Shown here piece after piece: positions 6,739 through 6,863 of a stretch of 6,863 nt of DNA (positions within the stretch are counted from its first letter, which is position 1; every line of letters begins with the position of its first letter). Made by a program: the position numbers and the translations under genes. Below the pieces are notes generated by a model, which ran no database searches, was not told the origin of the DNA, and saw nothing but the letters and a program-made list of their open reading frames with translations. This DNA comes from Brachyspira pilosicoli (GTDB lineage Bacteria > Spirochaetota > Brachyspiria > Brachyspirales > Brachyspiraceae). The stretch is from NCBI RefSeq assembly GCF_019402445.1, contig NZ_SRZM01000054.1:1-6863 (forward strand), given 5' to 3'.

Positions 6739-6777
6739 ACTAAATTAATAAATAGTCATACTGTTTAATTTTTTAGT
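6739..6777 (+). terminator. Weak candidate terminator after the ankyrin gene
   Basis: Bases 6739-6748 can pair with 6765-6777 if three T are looped out. The core is seven A-T pairs (6742-6748 with 6765-6771), followed directly by three more T. The stem is AT-only in its core and therefore weak, but it is the only hairpin with a T-run in the 60 bases after the stop codon at 6717, where an operon end is expected. Confidence 0.3.
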
Positions 6778-6794
6778 ATTTTAAATTTATAATT

Positions 6795-6863
6795 GGAGCT
6801 TTGCCACAACACCCACACTTCTTTTTGCGACCAAAGGGAGTCCTTCAGGGCGACCGAAGGAAG
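6795..6863. repeat. Dispersed intergenic repeat fragment (right edge)
   Basis: Composition changes abruptly here to a GC-rich, non-coding stretch starting GGAGCTTTGCC. Bases 6819-6835 match 2-18 in 16 of 17 positions. Inside it, 6827-6840 and 6850-6863 are 14-base direct repeats with 12 matches (both begin GCGACC), and 6841-6846 pairs with 6856-6861 as a small hairpin. The element appears to continue past the window. I recall similar text between many Brachyspira genes, but I cannot verify the copy number here. Confidence 0.6.

Noticed and set aside
6718..6863. CRISPR-like array at the right edge
   Set aside because: Only two imperfect 14-base units are visible and there are no cas genes; this is better explained as part of a dispersed intergenic repeat.

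Overview
The window looks like chromosomal DNA from a Brachyspira-type spirochaete. I infer this from four things: very high AT content with A/T-ending codons throughout; a double-membrane (diderm) gene set including an LptD-like outer-membrane protein; a secreted ankyrin-repeat protein of a kind abundant in that genus; and GC-richer repeat fragments at both ends of the window that resemble intergenic repeats I associate with Brachyspira. The genus is an inference, not a database match.

Left half, minus strand (136-1070): a single-domain rhodanese, then ribosomal protein L31 (rpmE, zinc-binding form) with its own strong-looking promoter, then a composite inverted repeat, then a 71-residue protein of unknown function. 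At 1071-1204 this block is divided from a plus-strand block by a divergent promoter region.

Right half, plus strand (1205-6717): tyrosyl-tRNA synthetase (tyrS), a 970-residue LptD/OstA-like outer-membrane assembly protein, and a secreted ankyrin-repeat protein. Gaps of 32 and 15 bases and the lack of a clear internal terminator suggest one operon driven by the promoter at 1136-1164. The synthetase is cytoplasmic housekeeping. The other two carry signal peptides: LptD would place lipooligosaccharide in the outer membrane, and the ankyrin protein would lie in the periplasm, so a functional link between them is possible but unproven.

The window is mostly ordinary core genome, and I see no phage, CRISPR, toxin-antitoxin or insertion-sequence genes. 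The points most worth a second look are the cysteine-free LptD with an extra N-terminal segment, the internally duplicated periplasmic ankyrin protein behind it, the composite inverted repeat after rpmE, and the related repeat fragments at the two edges. The gene-free edges (1-135 and 6718-6863) hold only those repeats, a weak hairpin and AT-rich sequence.
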